From: Scilla litardierei
Taxonomy: Eukaryota > Streptophyta > Magnoliopsida > Asparagales > Asparagaceae
Assembly (NCBI GenBank): GCA_030789695.1
Contig: CM061142.1
Location: 803,752,817-803,816,816, forward strand
Direction: 5' to 3'
Length of the DNA stretch: 64,000 bases
A model generated the notes under the pieces. That model did not search any database, was not told the DNA's origin, and saw only the letters and a program-made list of their open reading frames with translations. Both the position numbers and the translations under genes were made by a program. Of the stretch, positions 44,524 through 56,229 are shown piece by piece. Position 1 is the stretch's first letter, and the number at the start of each line of letters is the position of its first letter.

Positions 44524-47500
44524 GTGTGGTTTTGGTTTGCACGTTCCCTGCCCGAGTCCTCTTTGACTCTGGTGCATCGATGTGCATTTTGGCCCAGAGC
44601 TTCGTGGAGAAGCATTCCTTGTCGACGTCCCCTCTCTCCAAGAGTTGGAACATCGTTACAGGGAATGGAGTAGTCACGGTGCATCGTGGATGCAGTCCTT
44701 GCTCTGTGGTGGTTTGTGGACATGAGCTTTATGCTGATTTTATTGTCCACAACATCACCAACTACGATGCGGTCTTTGGGATGGATTGGCTTGTGAGCTT
44801 CTATGCTACGATCGACTGCAGGAGGAAGAAGGTGGTGTTCGAGATTCCCGGACATCCAGTGTTCGAGTTCAGTCGTGGTAGCAGTTCGCTTGGTCCTGTC
44901 AGATTTCGGGCCAGGCCGGTAGAGGCTGTGGCTATGCAGATGGAGCTGGAGTGGCCAGCTGTGGTGCGTGATTTTGGCGACGTCTTCCCCAAGGAGATGT
45001 CTGGTTTGCCGCCTGATCGAGCTTTGGAATTTTCTATCGATCTTGTTCCAGGTGCGCAGCCGATTTCGAAGGCGCCGTATCGTATGGCACCTGCAGAATT
45101 GGAAGAGTTGCGGAAGCAGTTGGATGAGCTGTTGCTGAAGGGTTATATTAATCCTAGTGTGTCTCCGTGGGGAGCACCGGTGTTGCTGGTTAAGAAGAAG
45201 GATGGTTCGCGTCGCATGTGTGTGGACTATCGGGAGTTGAATGCGGTGACCATTAAGAATAAATACCCGTTGCCTCGCATCGATGATATTTTTGATCAGC
45301 TTGGAGGTTCGAGGGTGTTTTCTAAATTGGATTTGAGGAGTGGTTACCATCAGTTGAAGGTGAAGAAGGATGATGTTCCGAAGACAGCGTTCAGGACGAA
45401 GTATGGACACTATGAGTTTGTGGTTATGCCCTTCGGCGTAACTAACGCGCCCGCAGTTTTCATGAATCTGATGAACCTGATTTTCTACGACTTTTTGGAT
45501 AAGTTTGTCGTTATCTTCATCGACGACATTCTGATCTATTCGAAGTCGGAGGAAGAGCATGCCTCGCACTTGAGGACGGTATTGGAGATTTTGAGGAAGC
45601 ATCGGTTGTATGCTAAGTTTTCGAAGTGCGAGTTTTGGCTGGATCGAGTTGCTTTTCTCGGGCATGTGGTGACCGGAGATGGTATCTCAGTGGATCCCGA
45701 GAAGATTCGGGCCATCAGGGAGTGGCCTGTTCCGTCGTCAGCGTCTGAGATCCGGAGTTTCCTTGGACTTGCCGGTTATTATCGGCGATTCATTAAGGAC
45801 TTTTCTCGTATTGCTGAGCCGATGACCAGGTTGACGCGGAAGGATGTTGCTTATGTTTGGTCGGGTGATTGTGAGAGTGCTTTTGGTATTCTGAAGGAGA
45901 GGTTGACGAGTGCCCCTATTCTTGTTGTGCCTGATCGCAGCGGTGGATTTGAGATCTTTTGCGATGCTTCTGGCAAGGGTCTCGGTTGTGTGTTGCATCA
46001 GCATGGGCATGTTGTGGCGTATGCGTCACGTCAGCTTAAGGTTCATGAGAAGAATTACCCGACGCATGATTTGGAGTTGGCTGCCGTCGTGTTTGCTCTT
46101 AAGATTTGGAGACACTTCTTACTGAGTGAGAAAGTGAAGATTTTCACCGATCACAAAAGCTTGAAGTATATTTTCACTCAGAAGGAGCTCAACATGCGAC
46201 AACGTCGATGGTTGGAGCTTATGGCGGATTATGAGATTGATTTGCAGTATCACCCTGGCAAGGTGAATGTGGTTCCAGATGCTTTGAGTAGGCTTCCAGC
46301 GGTGATGATTTTGACCTCGCAGTGGGGGTTGCAGCAGGATTTTTGCGAGTCTGGCGTGGAGATTGTTCTTCCTGGAGAGGCTTCTTCGTTGATGTACATG
46401 CAGGTACAGTCGACGATCGTGGATCGGATTAAGGCTGGCCAGGCTGAGGATCCGAAGCTGGTGAGGATTCGGGAGCAGGTGGAAGCCGGTCTGCGGACTG
46501 ACTTCTTGATTCATGATGATGGCTCGCTGAGGTTTGGAGCCAGGTTGTGTGTGCCTGCTGGGGATATCAGAGAGGAGCTGATGGTGGAGGCACACTGTTC
46601 GCTGTATTCTGTGCATCCTGGTGGCACCAAGATGTACCAGGATCTTCGTCTGAATTATTGGTGGCATGGCATGAAGAGGAGCGTGGCTCGGAGTGTAGCC
46701 AAGTGCTTGGTTTGCCAGCAAGTGAAGGCGGAGCATCAGCGTTCGGCCGGGTTGCTACAACCGCTTCCGATTCCGGAGTGGAAGTGGCAGCACATCACTA
46801 TGGATTTCGTGACTGGACTACCTCAGAGTCCGAAGCAGAATGACGCGATTTGGGTGATCGTAAATCTCTTGACCAAATCTGCGCACTTTATTCCGTTCCG
46901 AGTAGGACAGTCCACTGAGGCGCTAGCAAGGAGATATATGGAGGTAAAATTCTTTTACTCTCCGTTTTATTTCCTTTTCCTAGTTTAGATAGTGATGTAA
47001 CGTGAATTGTGCAGGAGGTTGTGCGACTTCATGGAGTCCCCGTGAGTATCGTGTCTGACAGAGACACGAGGTTCACATCTCAGTTTTGGCAGAGTTTGCA
47101 GAAGAGCTTGGGTACGCGTCTGAGTTTCAGCACGGCGTACCATCCGCAGACGGATGGCCAGTCCGAGAGGACGATTCAGATTTTGGAAGACATGCTGAGG
47201 GCGTGCATGTTGGATTTCAAGGGTTCGTGGGAGGACCATCTACATTTGGTGGAGTTCTCTTACAACAACAGCTTCCAGGCGAGTATTGGCATGGCGCCAT
47301 TCGCCGCTCTTTATGGGAGGAAATGTCGATCGCCATTGAGTTGGGATGACGTTGGTGACCGGGAGTTGTTGGGACCTGAGATGATCGTGGAGGCCGTGGA
47401 TATCGTCAGGAATATTCGGGAGAGGTTGAGAATTGCTCAGGACTGTTTTAAGCATTGAGCGGATGCTAAACGTCGTCCTTTGGAGTTTCAGCCGGGCGAC

Positions 47501-47917
47501 CATGTGTTCTTGAAGATTTCCCCGAATCGTGGTGTGATTCGTTTCGGGAAGCGTGGAAAGTTGAGCCCGCGATACATTGGACCGTTTGACGTTTTGGAGA
47601 GGGTTGGCGAGGTAGCTTATCGCTTGGCCTTGCCGCCATCTTTCGAAGGAGTTCACAATGTTTTCCATGTGTCGCAGCTTCGTCGATACATTAGCGATCC
47701 GTCTCATGCGGTGGATTTTTCGGAGATTACCGTTCGCCCCGATATGACGTATGACCAGCATCCAGTGCAGATTCTGGACAGGCGTCAGAAATCGCTTCGA
47801 AACAAGATTGTCAATCTTGTGAGGGTGATGTGGCGACACGGTTCACCTGGAGAGTCTACTTGGGAGAATGAGGATGAGATGCGAGAGCGTTTCCCACTTT
47901 TGTTTCCGGACTCGTGA
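44524..47917 (+). CDS. pol: Pol of Tekay-like element: PR-RT-RNaseH-IN-chromodomain (intron; one TGA)
   Basis: Aspartic protease with DSGAS (44565). Reverse transcriptase with [18 protein letters not shown] and catalytic FIDDIL (45516-45533). RNase H with FCDASGKG (about 45958) and [10 protein letters not shown]. Integrase has an HHCC zinc site (about 46590-46720), catalytic Asp in MDFVTGLP (46801), Asp in SDRDTRF (47058) and Glu in [10 protein letters not shown] (47163). The GPF/Y-like region [19 protein letters not shown] is followed by a chromodomain-like end (VRVMWRHGS...[10 protein letters not shown]). A 71-bp intron (46944-47014) lies inside integrase. One in-frame TGA (47456-47458) precedes [10 protein letters not shown], plausibly a CGA to TGA change. 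The frame ends TGA at 47915-47917. All catalytic residues are kept. Long frames on the other strand are shadows. Confidence 0.9.
46944..47014 (+). other. putative intron inside integrase
   Basis: GTAAAA...TGTGCAG, 71 bp, phase 0, with an in-frame stop (46986). Splicing joins RRYME to EVVRLHG, exactly the continuous integrase sequence expected between the first and second catalytic Asp. Confidence 0.75.
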
Positions 47918-47950
47918 GTTTTTGGAAATTCCGAGGACGGAATTTTTCTT

Positions 47951-47963
47951 AAGTTGGGGAGGA
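47951..47963 (+). promoter_or_regulatory. polypurine tract of Tekay-like element
   Basis: AAGTTGGGGAGGA, abutting the 3' LTR at 47964; primes plus-strand DNA synthesis in LTR retrotransposons. Confidence 0.85.
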
Positions 47964-50422
47964 TGTAACGACTGCTTTTCATGTATCTGGATTTAATATA
48001 ATATAATATATGTTTTGGTGGATTTTCTCCTCATGTGTGGTTTTCGTCTCCGTAGTTTTCATTTTCGATCGATTCGTCGTATTTTCTCGTTTCTTCCTTA
48101 GGAATTGTCGATTTCGAAGTATGTCACTCGTGACGGACTTCATAACGGTCGTATCTAACTATTAGATCAAGCCTAGGAGTCTTAGGGATCGATCCCGGGG
48201 CCCCGTGCTCCGTATCGGAACTTTTCTGTGCTCATTAGCCGGTGTAAGAAGGGCCACCGACCGACTAGATGACGATCCAGTCGGTCGGCAATCCTTCTTG
48301 GACCGACTAGTTAGCTTTCTAAATTTCTCAGGAGTTACTGTTTATCGTTAGTCGGTCTAAGAACGTTGGTTGACCGACTAGGTTGCAAACTAGTCGGTCA
48401 GCAATGCTTCTTGAACCGACTAACTTATCATCTTATTTTTGTATCAGCTACTGTTTACTCTTAGTCGGTCTAAGAACGTTCATCGACCGACTAGATCCTA
48501 AACTAGTCGGTCAGTACTTGTTCATGGACCGACTAACTCTAGAATCCTATTTTCGTTCAGGAGTTACTGTTTGCACTTAGTCGGTCTGCGTTGATCGACC
48601 GACCGACTAGTTGCCAAACTAGTCGGTCAGTGGTTGCTCTTTGACCGACTAACTAGTGTTAAAACCCTAATTTCTGGGCAGCCGCCAGCCCAACCTATTT
48701 AAACCCAACCCAAACGACTTCTTCTTCTCCAACACGACCCAAAACCCTAAAATCCTCCCCCTTCAGCCCCCATCTTCCTCCAAGCTTCATTTCTTCATTC
48801 CAAGCCTCAAATCCATCATCCAAACCATCCATCCACTCTTTCTACCTCTCATCTTCCCCAAAATCTCACCCTCATCCATCAAAATCCCCAAATCCCCCAA
48901 AACCCTAGTTTTCCCAAACTTCTCTATTTGCTTCCAGATCTGATCCTAGGGTTCCCCGGAGTGTTTCTTCCGCCTCCTCTCGGTAAGAAATCGATCTACC
49001 GTTGTTTTCATATCATATTGTAATTTTTATGAAACCCTAATAAAATACTTGTGTTTTGATGATTGTTCCCCATAACAGCGATTCCATGTAGGCTAGCATC
49101 CGCGGAAACGAACTTTCGTAACCGTCATCCCCGGTGATAGGCAAGTGAAACTTGCATCTCTTGATTTGGGCCATGTCTTAGGCCATTTACCATGCTTTAG
49201 CGTAAAAGAGACTAAACGGTGAAAGGATAGCCGTTTAGACGCCTTTGATCTAGCTTGACAACGAAGCTTGGTCCGTCACCCCCATCATGCTCATATGTCA
49301 CGTTTACTTTAAATTATCGGTACGCGAATATGTTCATATCGTTGCATTTTGCCTGTCACGTTTAAATTCCATTAACGGTACGCAATTATCTGTTCATGGC
49401 ATTGCATAGTGATTATTTATCGTGATTGCATAGCACACGCTACAATCCCATGTTTCCTGGCTCGTGTTCCAAAAGCGAGCCCTGTAGTTGCTAACCCCAA
49501 CGCTCGGATGTCAACACACACTTATTTTCCTGGCTCGTGACCAGAAACGAGCATAATGAGTTGGAAACCCCAACGCTCGTCACATGTGGGTGGGGTAAGA
49601 GATAAGCGGACTGAGCCCGAGTTGGCTTGATTAGCCACTCCGGCCAGCAGGTGAAATATCTAGTGTTTAAGTGATTGATAGTGATAGAGATAAACGAGCC
49701 GGCCAGCAAGTGGACTCTCTATGCACTAAGTGTTAAGTGTTAAGTGTTAAGTGATAAGTGATAAGTGATAAGTGTTAAATGTTAAGTAATCAGTGATTTG
49801 GTAGCTTTTGCTACATCGTGCGTGCTTGCCTCTCTTTTAAACTGTTGCATCATATTCAACTGCCATGCCATCGTTTAACATTTAAATGCTAGGTTGTTAG
49901 TCACTTTCAGTTTCCTTGCCCAAGTCTTTTTAGACTTGCTGACATGTGCCCCTTTCTCTTTTGGGTGACGCATGTTAGACCTTGAGCCTGAGTTGCTCGC
50001 TGAGGGTGAGGTGTTTGCGGACGCCGAGCTTGCGCCCGTGTTGGACGGGGAGTATGTGGACACTGGGGACCAGTCCTAGTGTCTTCGTGGTGTTTTACTT
50101 TTGTTAGACAGTTGTTTTGTTGTCGGTGCGTAGCACCTTTACTCTGTTATGTCGTTGCTTTCGTTTGGCCTTGTTCTGGGCCTTTAGACTCTTTCTTTTA
50201 GCCTGGTGGCTTTTCTGTGATGTTGGATATTTTGTGGACAAACTTTGGGATTGGTATTTCATATCCGTCTCATACTATTATTATTATTGTTGTTGTTTCG
50301 ATTGCAATTACAGGGACCTGCTTATACTAAATTGACGCTTATCGGGTTTGGGGCTTCACCGCTCCACTCCCGTGCGGACCTTTTCACGTCTCGCCTCCAT
50401 TTTAGGGAAGCGGGTCATGACA
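47964..50422 (+). mobile_element. 3' LTR of Tekay-like element
   Basis: 2459 bp, same length as the 5' LTR, TGTAACGACTGC...GGGTCATGACA. It includes the GACCGACTAG cluster at 48255-48656. Confidence 0.93.
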
Positions 50423-51254
50423 GAGAGAGTGCGGGAGTGACTGGAGTTCAATCTTCCCGTCCCGCTGCCTGTGTTTTAGCATCTCGTCCCGCTGCCTGAG
50501 TTTTGGCAAAATACATGTACTATGCCTGTGTTTCGGCATTCGTCTGGGTCGCGCCCAAGCAAGAGATGAACTCGATGGTCACATATTGTACTCTCCAACT
50601 TGAGTCACGTAGTGTAGTTACTTTTGCACAGTCATCTTTACTTTACGCATTACATTCACCTTTACTTTACACGTCCCATGCACATTACTTATTCCACTTG
50701 TGCAGTCACAGTACTTTACTTGTCGTACTTTTAGCTACAGCAGAAGTATGTTTCGCTTGCCTAGCCTGCTTTACACCCGCACTACCACAGTACAGTGGTT
50801 CTCTCCTTTCAGTTTAGTTTGCCTTACTTCTCAGTTGTGTACAGTTGTTGCTAAGTAATTTGCTTTTCACTCTGGTATGCTTGTACGTAGTTACTTTTGT
50901 CATACTTGTGCACGGCTTTTTTTCTATATTTAGAATTGTTGTGACTTACATACGGTTCCATCTCCGTGGCACCGTAGATGACGTACATGTGGAGATAGAT
51001 GCTCTTGAGCTAACAACGCCAGAGTTCGACCGTGAGACCACAGCTTCCAGAGCTATTTTCAGTTGTGTACTTTCTTTCTTTCATGTACATTGGTTGGAAC
51101 ATTTTGTACAGTATGTATTGTAATAATCAGACACTATTTGGGTTTTTTTGTACATCTCTGCATCGTGGCTATTTTGGTTTCACTGGTAACCTGCAGGACC
51201 TGTGCAAATATCAAATAAGTAACGGGCCCCCTTAAAGCGGGTCGTTACAGCTGG

Positions 51255-52001
51255 GGAAGGGGGGATGTGTGGCGAGGGAGGTTGATGGACGTCGGAGGAG
51301 GGGGCGACATCGCCGTTTGTTGGCGTTTGGCCGTTGCGCACACCCATGTGCATTTTCGTAAATTTTGCTGCGGGGCGCGCGTTGAGCAATTTCAGTAGCA
51401 GGCTTGTAAATAAGTGGTATGTGCACGGAGTAATGGCAAAACTTGTAAATAAGTGGTATGTGCACGGAGTAAAACGGTGGGTGCGCAAAGCAATTCCCGT
51501 CAAAAATTTGTATCCATTTTTCACACTTCCACACGCGCTTCGAAGCCCCGAACACGAGGTTTAAACTTCATTTCTCTCGCTTGAATTGGGCGAAAGCCAT
51601 CAAATTAGGAAGGAAACAAATAGGAGCGTCAGATCCAACAAGGTAAAATTCCCATTTTTTCCTCGATGTTTTCAATTGCAGATTGTTTGCTTCCAGTTCT
51701 TCGTGTGCTCAACCTAATTTTCAACCGTTTAGGGTTTGGCTTTGCTGGATTATGGCTTGATTTCGTCCACATTTGATGCTATTCTCTATTTTGGGAACTC
51801 GATGGCTAACTAGGGGGTGAATGATTGGGGCTTTAGATTTTCCATGGATTATTGCGTTTAGAAGATTTCAAGATGGAAAAAAATGCTCAATGATTATTAG
51901 CAGTCGTATGATCGTTTTGCGAATGAATTTGTGCGCCCACAATTACTCATGAAAACTATTAAATGATGCAAACAAATCGTATTTGATTCGGATTTCACAA
52001 G
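51255..52001. other. flanking DNA, possible host leader; tandem duplication
   Basis: Begins G-rich. It contains a 39-bp tandem duplication (51403-51441, 51442-51473; CTTGTAAATAAGTGG...GGAGTAA). From about 51540 to 51642 the text resembles a plant 5' leader exon ending AACAAG before GTAAAATTCC (51643), but no coding frame follows. It continues at 61283 after the Tat element. Confidence 0.3.
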
Positions 52002-52925
52002 TGTTTACGGGTGTTTTCTGAATTGTTGACCGAAGGACGAAAGGTCAACGTGGTCAAGGAGTTGGGTGGGACCCCTTGGTTCCGTCAAATGTGCAATTGC
52101 CCGACGGGGGTAGCTTGGATCCTTACACTTGCTCTTCAAAGGGTAGCCTTGGCGTGTCGGGGGCGAGCGGGCTCATTGATGGGAGCGCTCGACCTCGGTC
52201 AATGATGTGCTGAGGGGTAGCCTCGACACCGCAAGATCTGCTCGGCCTTGGTTGACGAAGTAGCTCGTCAGGGGCGAGCGGGCTCGTTGCTGGGTGCGCT
52301 CGGCCTCGGTCGGTGTGGCACAGAGGAGTAGCCTCGGCGCCGCGGGATCTGCTTGGCCTGGGCAGACAAAGAAGCTCGTCAGGGGGCCGGACCTTGGTTC
52401 CGGCCAAGTCCCATCCGATGTCTAAGTTAGAATGGATCTGAATGATGCCTGGCGGGACCGGTATGGCCCACAGCGTGGCCGATACGCGTATCCTCGGACC
52501 GAGCTAGGGGAGGGGATGTAAAGTGGAAAAACAAGGTCTTTGTGTAGAATACCTCCGTCTATTGATATCCGGGGTCAGGCCCTTTTCTTCGTTGCCTTCC
52601 GAGTCCCTTTATAGGGATTCTCCCACGATCGTCCCCCCCTCAACGTCACCCTTTGCCGCCCCCATGAGCCGCCTCCTTTAAGGCGCCTTCATGCGCCATG
52701 AAGGTGGGATAATGAGGTCTCTTAATGGTCATTAAGGGGAGTGTTTTGGGGAGCGGTTAACTCCCGCTGGCGTGGGCTAACGGAGCACACGTCCCAATCG
52801 TGGCCGACCCGATATCGGGTTCTCGTGAGGGCCTCGATGGTCGGCCCGAACTCCTTTTGGGGCCTCCCGCTTCCAATATGGGCTTGTGCTACTCGCTCTT
52901 GGGCCATTCCAAGATGGCAGTATCA
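52002..52925 (-). mobile_element. 3' LTR of Tat element
   Basis: 924 bp with a TATA box CTATAAAGG near 52608 (minus). It holds the perfect palindrome CCCGATATCGGG (52806-52817) and the inverted repeat TTCATGCGCCATGAA (52688-52702). Two diverged repeats (CTCGGCCT...GACGAAGTAGCTCGTCAGG) lie at 52150-52385. Confidence 0.88.
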
Positions 52926-54024
52926 ATTGCCCCCATCGCTCGGGCCGTTTGGATTCTGCCGGTTTGGTTCGGACGATGTGACTTGTGTGGATTTTGATAG
53001 GCGCGTCAGTCGAGGTGATGCCATTAAATGGGTGCTATCATGACGCTGCCCGATTGATCTTCTCCCGTCCCTGGGTGCGGAATTCGAAGCGTCGTGCCTC
53101 GCGAGATGTCGACGCGTGTGCACATGTGGTCAACTCGCGACGAGCTGGGAGAGTTCGGGGGGCGATATAAAGGGAGGCCGCCGTCTGTCCGACGAGGGTT
53201 TCGCTTCTTCAATCGTCACCCTCTCCTTTCCATCCCCCACAGCTGTCCCGGATCTTCCTCAGGTGCTGCCTCATGTCGTCCTCCTCTTCGGCCGCTGGTT
53301 CAGGGCGCCCGACAGCCGCTACCAATCCAGGCCAGGCTCGTGGATCCATCACGGCAGTACGCCACCACGGGGTGAGCTCTCCGGAGTGCCCCCCGAGGTA
53401 ATGGGGTGGCAATCGTCTGTCTGTGCCACTTCGATTTGAGCGTTGCGCTCCAGCTATCTTCTCCCTTCATGTTTCGCCCGTGCCCCCGATAAGGACGAGC
53501 GGATCTGCTTCCCCGGCCCTCGCGAAGTCGGGGTGTACGAACAGAGCTTCCGGTTAGGGCTTCGATTCCCTCTCCACCCCTTCATCATCGTGTTTCTGCG
53601 AGCTTACGGGCTTGCCTTATGCCAATTCTGCCCCAATACCGTCAGGTCTCTTGTGGGGTTTGTCGTTCTCTGTGTGCTGAAGGGGATAGAGCTGTCCCTC
53701 CGACTTTTTGCCCAATTCTTCCGCCTGAGTCATCATTAGTTGGGAGTTTGGATTTACATCGGTGCCTGACCGAAGAAGAGCTTGGTGTTGGTGCTGCCGA
53801 GTTCCTTGAAACACTGGAAGGGAGAGTACGTCTTCGTCGGCTTCCTGTCGGAGGTGAATTTTCCGGTCCGATGGGGGTGACAAGCACGCTGTCCCTCGAG
53901 CTAGGGAGCCTCACCGACGCCGAGCTCAAGGCGGTCGACACTTTGCTGTCGGTCCCCTCCGCGGACCGAAAAATCGATGTCCTCTTTTCCGACCTAAACC
54001 TGCGGAAGACCCTGTGGCCAATCG

Positions 54025-54114
54025 GTGAGTTTTGCTGAAGTCCCGAATCTGGAGGAGCTGTTGTTCGAAACCCGCCCAAGTGAGTCTGATTCCTTATTTT
54101 GTCCTTTTGCGTAG
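54025..54114 (+). other. putative intron 1 of antisense ORF
   Basis: GTGAGT...TTGCGTAG, 90 bp with an internal stop; splicing keeps the Gly codon (phase 1) and leads into the open frame starting GFGQGSSQ. Confidence 0.6.
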
Positions 54115-54649
54115 GTGGGTTCGGCCAAGGTTCTTCTCAGCCCTCTATTCCAGCCATCGTCCCGGATCCCAACCAGCGGTGGAGGGCACATGTGTTGGAA
54201 GTCCAGAAGAAACCGCGGGTTGGGTTCTCTGGAACGGGTTCTAAGAGGGCGAGGGGGCAAGCTCCGCCCAGTCCGGGGGAGGGTGCGTGGAAAATGGCCT
54301 GGGTCCCTGTCACGGTCGATGGCGTCCCTCCCCCTGAGGGTCATACCCGGCCTTCCCAGACGAAGGACACGTGGCCCTGGGTCGGCCCGCATCCCCACGT
54401 CAGGACCGCTCCCGGAAGTTTACGAGCGGTCTTTGGGTGTGTTCCGGCCAGCCGAGGCCGATCTGCAGCGGTCAGGGGAAGGTTTGCTCAGCCCCCGCTT
54501 TCCCGTGGGGTTGAAGGAGTCTGTCTTCCTCCGATTGCAGAGTGACGACCCGGCTGGCTGAAAACTGTTGCCTTCCTTTGGACCAATCCGTGCTGGACGG
54601 GGTGAAAGGTGATCGGTTGGCGGCTTTTGTAATACAGGCCGGTCAACAG

Positions 54650-54714
54650 GTGATGTCTTTCATACGTTCCGTCTCTTGCAATGGATTTCAACTCATCTCT
54701 GCCTCCTGATGCAG
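54650..54714 (+). other. putative intron 2 of antisense ORF
   Basis: GTGATG...TGATGCAG, 65 bp, phase 0, joining ...QAGQQ to LSSVGLSMRRQ at the start of the coiled coil. Confidence 0.6.
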
Positions 54715-55589
54715 TTGTCCTCGGTCGGCCTTTCGATGAGACGCCAATTCGTGGCGCTCTCGGGGGCTAGGGTTGATCAGGCTCAGAAGCCTGAGGTCGA
54801 GGAGGGCGAAGGCGAGGTGACCCAGGTAGCCGAGGCACGCGCTAGGTCACTGGAGACTCAGATGGCCGAGCTCTCTACCGCCCTGGAGAAGTCGGAGCTG
54901 GAGAGAGCTTTAGCGTTGGTCGAGAAGATGAAGGCCGAGGATCGGATAGCCGAGCTAACGAAGGCTGCCGAGGCAAGAGGGGATGGTGGCCATGCAGTGG
55001 AAGTCGACGCCTAGGAGTGGAGCACCAGCGCCATGTTGCCGCCTTCGAGGGCCGGGTCCAGAAGCAGAGAGCGGTGGATCCCGAGCGGATTGCAAGGGAG
55101 GCTGTGGACGAGTACGCCACGTCTTTTGTCGTCGGGGCGATGTATGAGGCGTTTGAGAGGGGATTCGTCCGGTGCCGGTCCGAGATCCAGCGAAGGTTCC
55201 CGCTCTCTGGGATTCGATTGGAAGAGCTCCAGCTGGATTTCGAAGGTGAGGAGGAGGCAAGGGATGTGCACCTCGAAGATGCCGAGCAGCCAGTCGGTGC
55301 TTTCGAAGTGCCCCGGATGTTCACGTGGAAGGTGTGGTTTAGCCCATCAGCCTCACCATTCTATCGTAGTTTCGCACATAGCTTTTGTGTAATACACTCT
55401 TCTTCGTTTGTAATGGGGTTCCATTTTTGTTTGTGGTTGTATGCCCCTCTTCTAACCCTGGACGGGACTCTCGAGCGGATCGGGTTGGTGAAGTCTCCTC
55501 GACTCGCCCGGAGATCTGGCCGCCGGGTTGGTTCCCCAGGATTCTCTGCTGTTTGTGTGGCTGGGGCCCCGCCCTTGGTCTTAGGGGCC

Positions 55590-56160
55590 GATCGCCCTGC
55601 GGGGGACTTGCCCCCGGTCCTACAGGCGATCGGATAGTCGGCCTGCTGGGGGAGCTGCCCCCAGCCTTACGGCAGATCGGGTCGGTCGGCCCGCTGGGGG
55701 TACCCCTCATGCTTACAGTCGACCGATACTCCGACCCGCTGGGGGAGTTGCCCCCAGCCTTACTGTCGGTTGAGTCGGTCAGTCCGCTGGGAGAGCTACC
55801 CCCGGTCTTACGACTGATCGATGGGCCAGTCTGCTGGGGGAGTTGCCCCCCAGCCTCACGGTCGGTCCGGTGACCGGCCAGCTGGAGGAGTTGCCCACAT
55901 CCTTATGGCCGGTCGGTTGACCGGCCCGCTAGGGGAGTTGCCCCCAGCCTTACGGTCGGTGGAGTCGGTCAGTCCGCTGGGGGAGCTACCCTCAGTCTCA
56001 CGACTGAATGACGGATCAATCTGCTGAGGGAGCTGCCTACAGCCTCATGGTCGGTCCCATGACTGATTAGTCGGGAGAGTTGCCCCCAACCTTCCAGTCG
56101 GTCGCGTAGCCAGCCCGCTGGGGGAGTTGTCCCCGGGCCTTGCGATCGGTCATCGAGATG
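55590..56160. repeat. 46-48-bp hairpin minisatellite in Tat element
   Basis: Eleven or twelve diverged tandem units of 46-48 bp. The core CTGGGGGAGTTGCCCCCAG is a perfect 7-bp stem with a 5-base loop, followed by CCTTACGGTCGGT-type sequence. It lies between pol (minus) and the antisense ORF (plus), the 3' untranslated position where Tat elements are known to harbour satellite-seeding tandem repeats. Confidence 0.88.
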
Positions 56161-56229
56161 CCCGACTAGTAGGGTTTGCTCCACCTCGATTGGATCCGTG
56201 AAGCGAATAGAGATAAGGGGAGGAGAAAG

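Larger units (their letters stand above)
40688..50422 (+). mobile_element. young Tekay-like chromovirus, full length
   Basis: A 9735-bp Ty3/gypsy element with two LTRs of identical length (2459 bp), PBS, gag, pol with a chromodomain-like end, PPT (AAGTTGGGGAGGA, 47951-47963) and the 5-bp duplication GAGAG (40683-40687, 50423-50427). I found about 14 differences between the LTRs by eye, so it is recent. Domain order protease, RT, RNase H, integrase and the style of the motifs place it with Tekay/Del chromoviruses. Two premature stops and no frameshift separate it from an intact copy. Confidence 0.93.
37879..51249 (+). mobile_element. solo LTR of family H, split by a Tekay-like element
   Basis: Ends TGTAACG (37879) and CGTTACA (51249) form a 7-bp inverted repeat. 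The flanks are the perfect duplication GCTGG (37874-37878, 51250-51254). Without the nested 40688-50427 element it is about 3.6 kb. It has no PBS, PPT or coding region, hence a solo LTR. It includes a (TC) microsatellite (38673-38697), a C-rich leader-like block (38640-39500), an inverted repeat GGTGCA...TGCACC near 40159-40181, and a TATA-like ATATAAAAC near 40619. Confidence 0.75.
53443..55330 (+). pseudogene. antisense extra ORF (Transposase_28-type), intron-containing, broken
   Basis: It runs opposite to pol, between pol and the 3' LTR. The first frame (53443-53739) has the motifs ERICFPGP, VGVYEQSF, RFPLHPF and VRSLVGFVVLC. These are the core of the family known as 'putative gypsy type transposon' (Pfam Transposase_28), found in extra ORFs of plant Tat elements. 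The same frame continues as SLKHWKGEYVFVG after two stops. Then, in shifted frame, LTDAELKAVDTLLS and DRKIDVLFSDLNLRKTLWPI lead to a GTGAGT...GTAG intron (54025-54114). A second intron (54650-54714, phase 0) follows FVIQAGQQ. A coiled coil (54775-54990) and a C-terminal region (FERGFVRCRSEIQRRFP, about 55150-55205) end it. Stops and frameshifts make this copy non-functional. The protein's role is not known. Confidence 0.75.

Noticed and set aside
44520..45665. A 381-codon frame antisense to Tekay pol
   Set aside because: It is the complement of highly conserved protease and RT codons; no domain of its own, and open because of codon bias on the sense strand.
52923..53439. Opposed frames of 60-107 codons next to the Tat 3' LTR as additional genes
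   Set aside because: GC-rich sequence with frames on both strands and no motif. It is probably the promoter and leader of the antisense ORF, but no start could be fixed.
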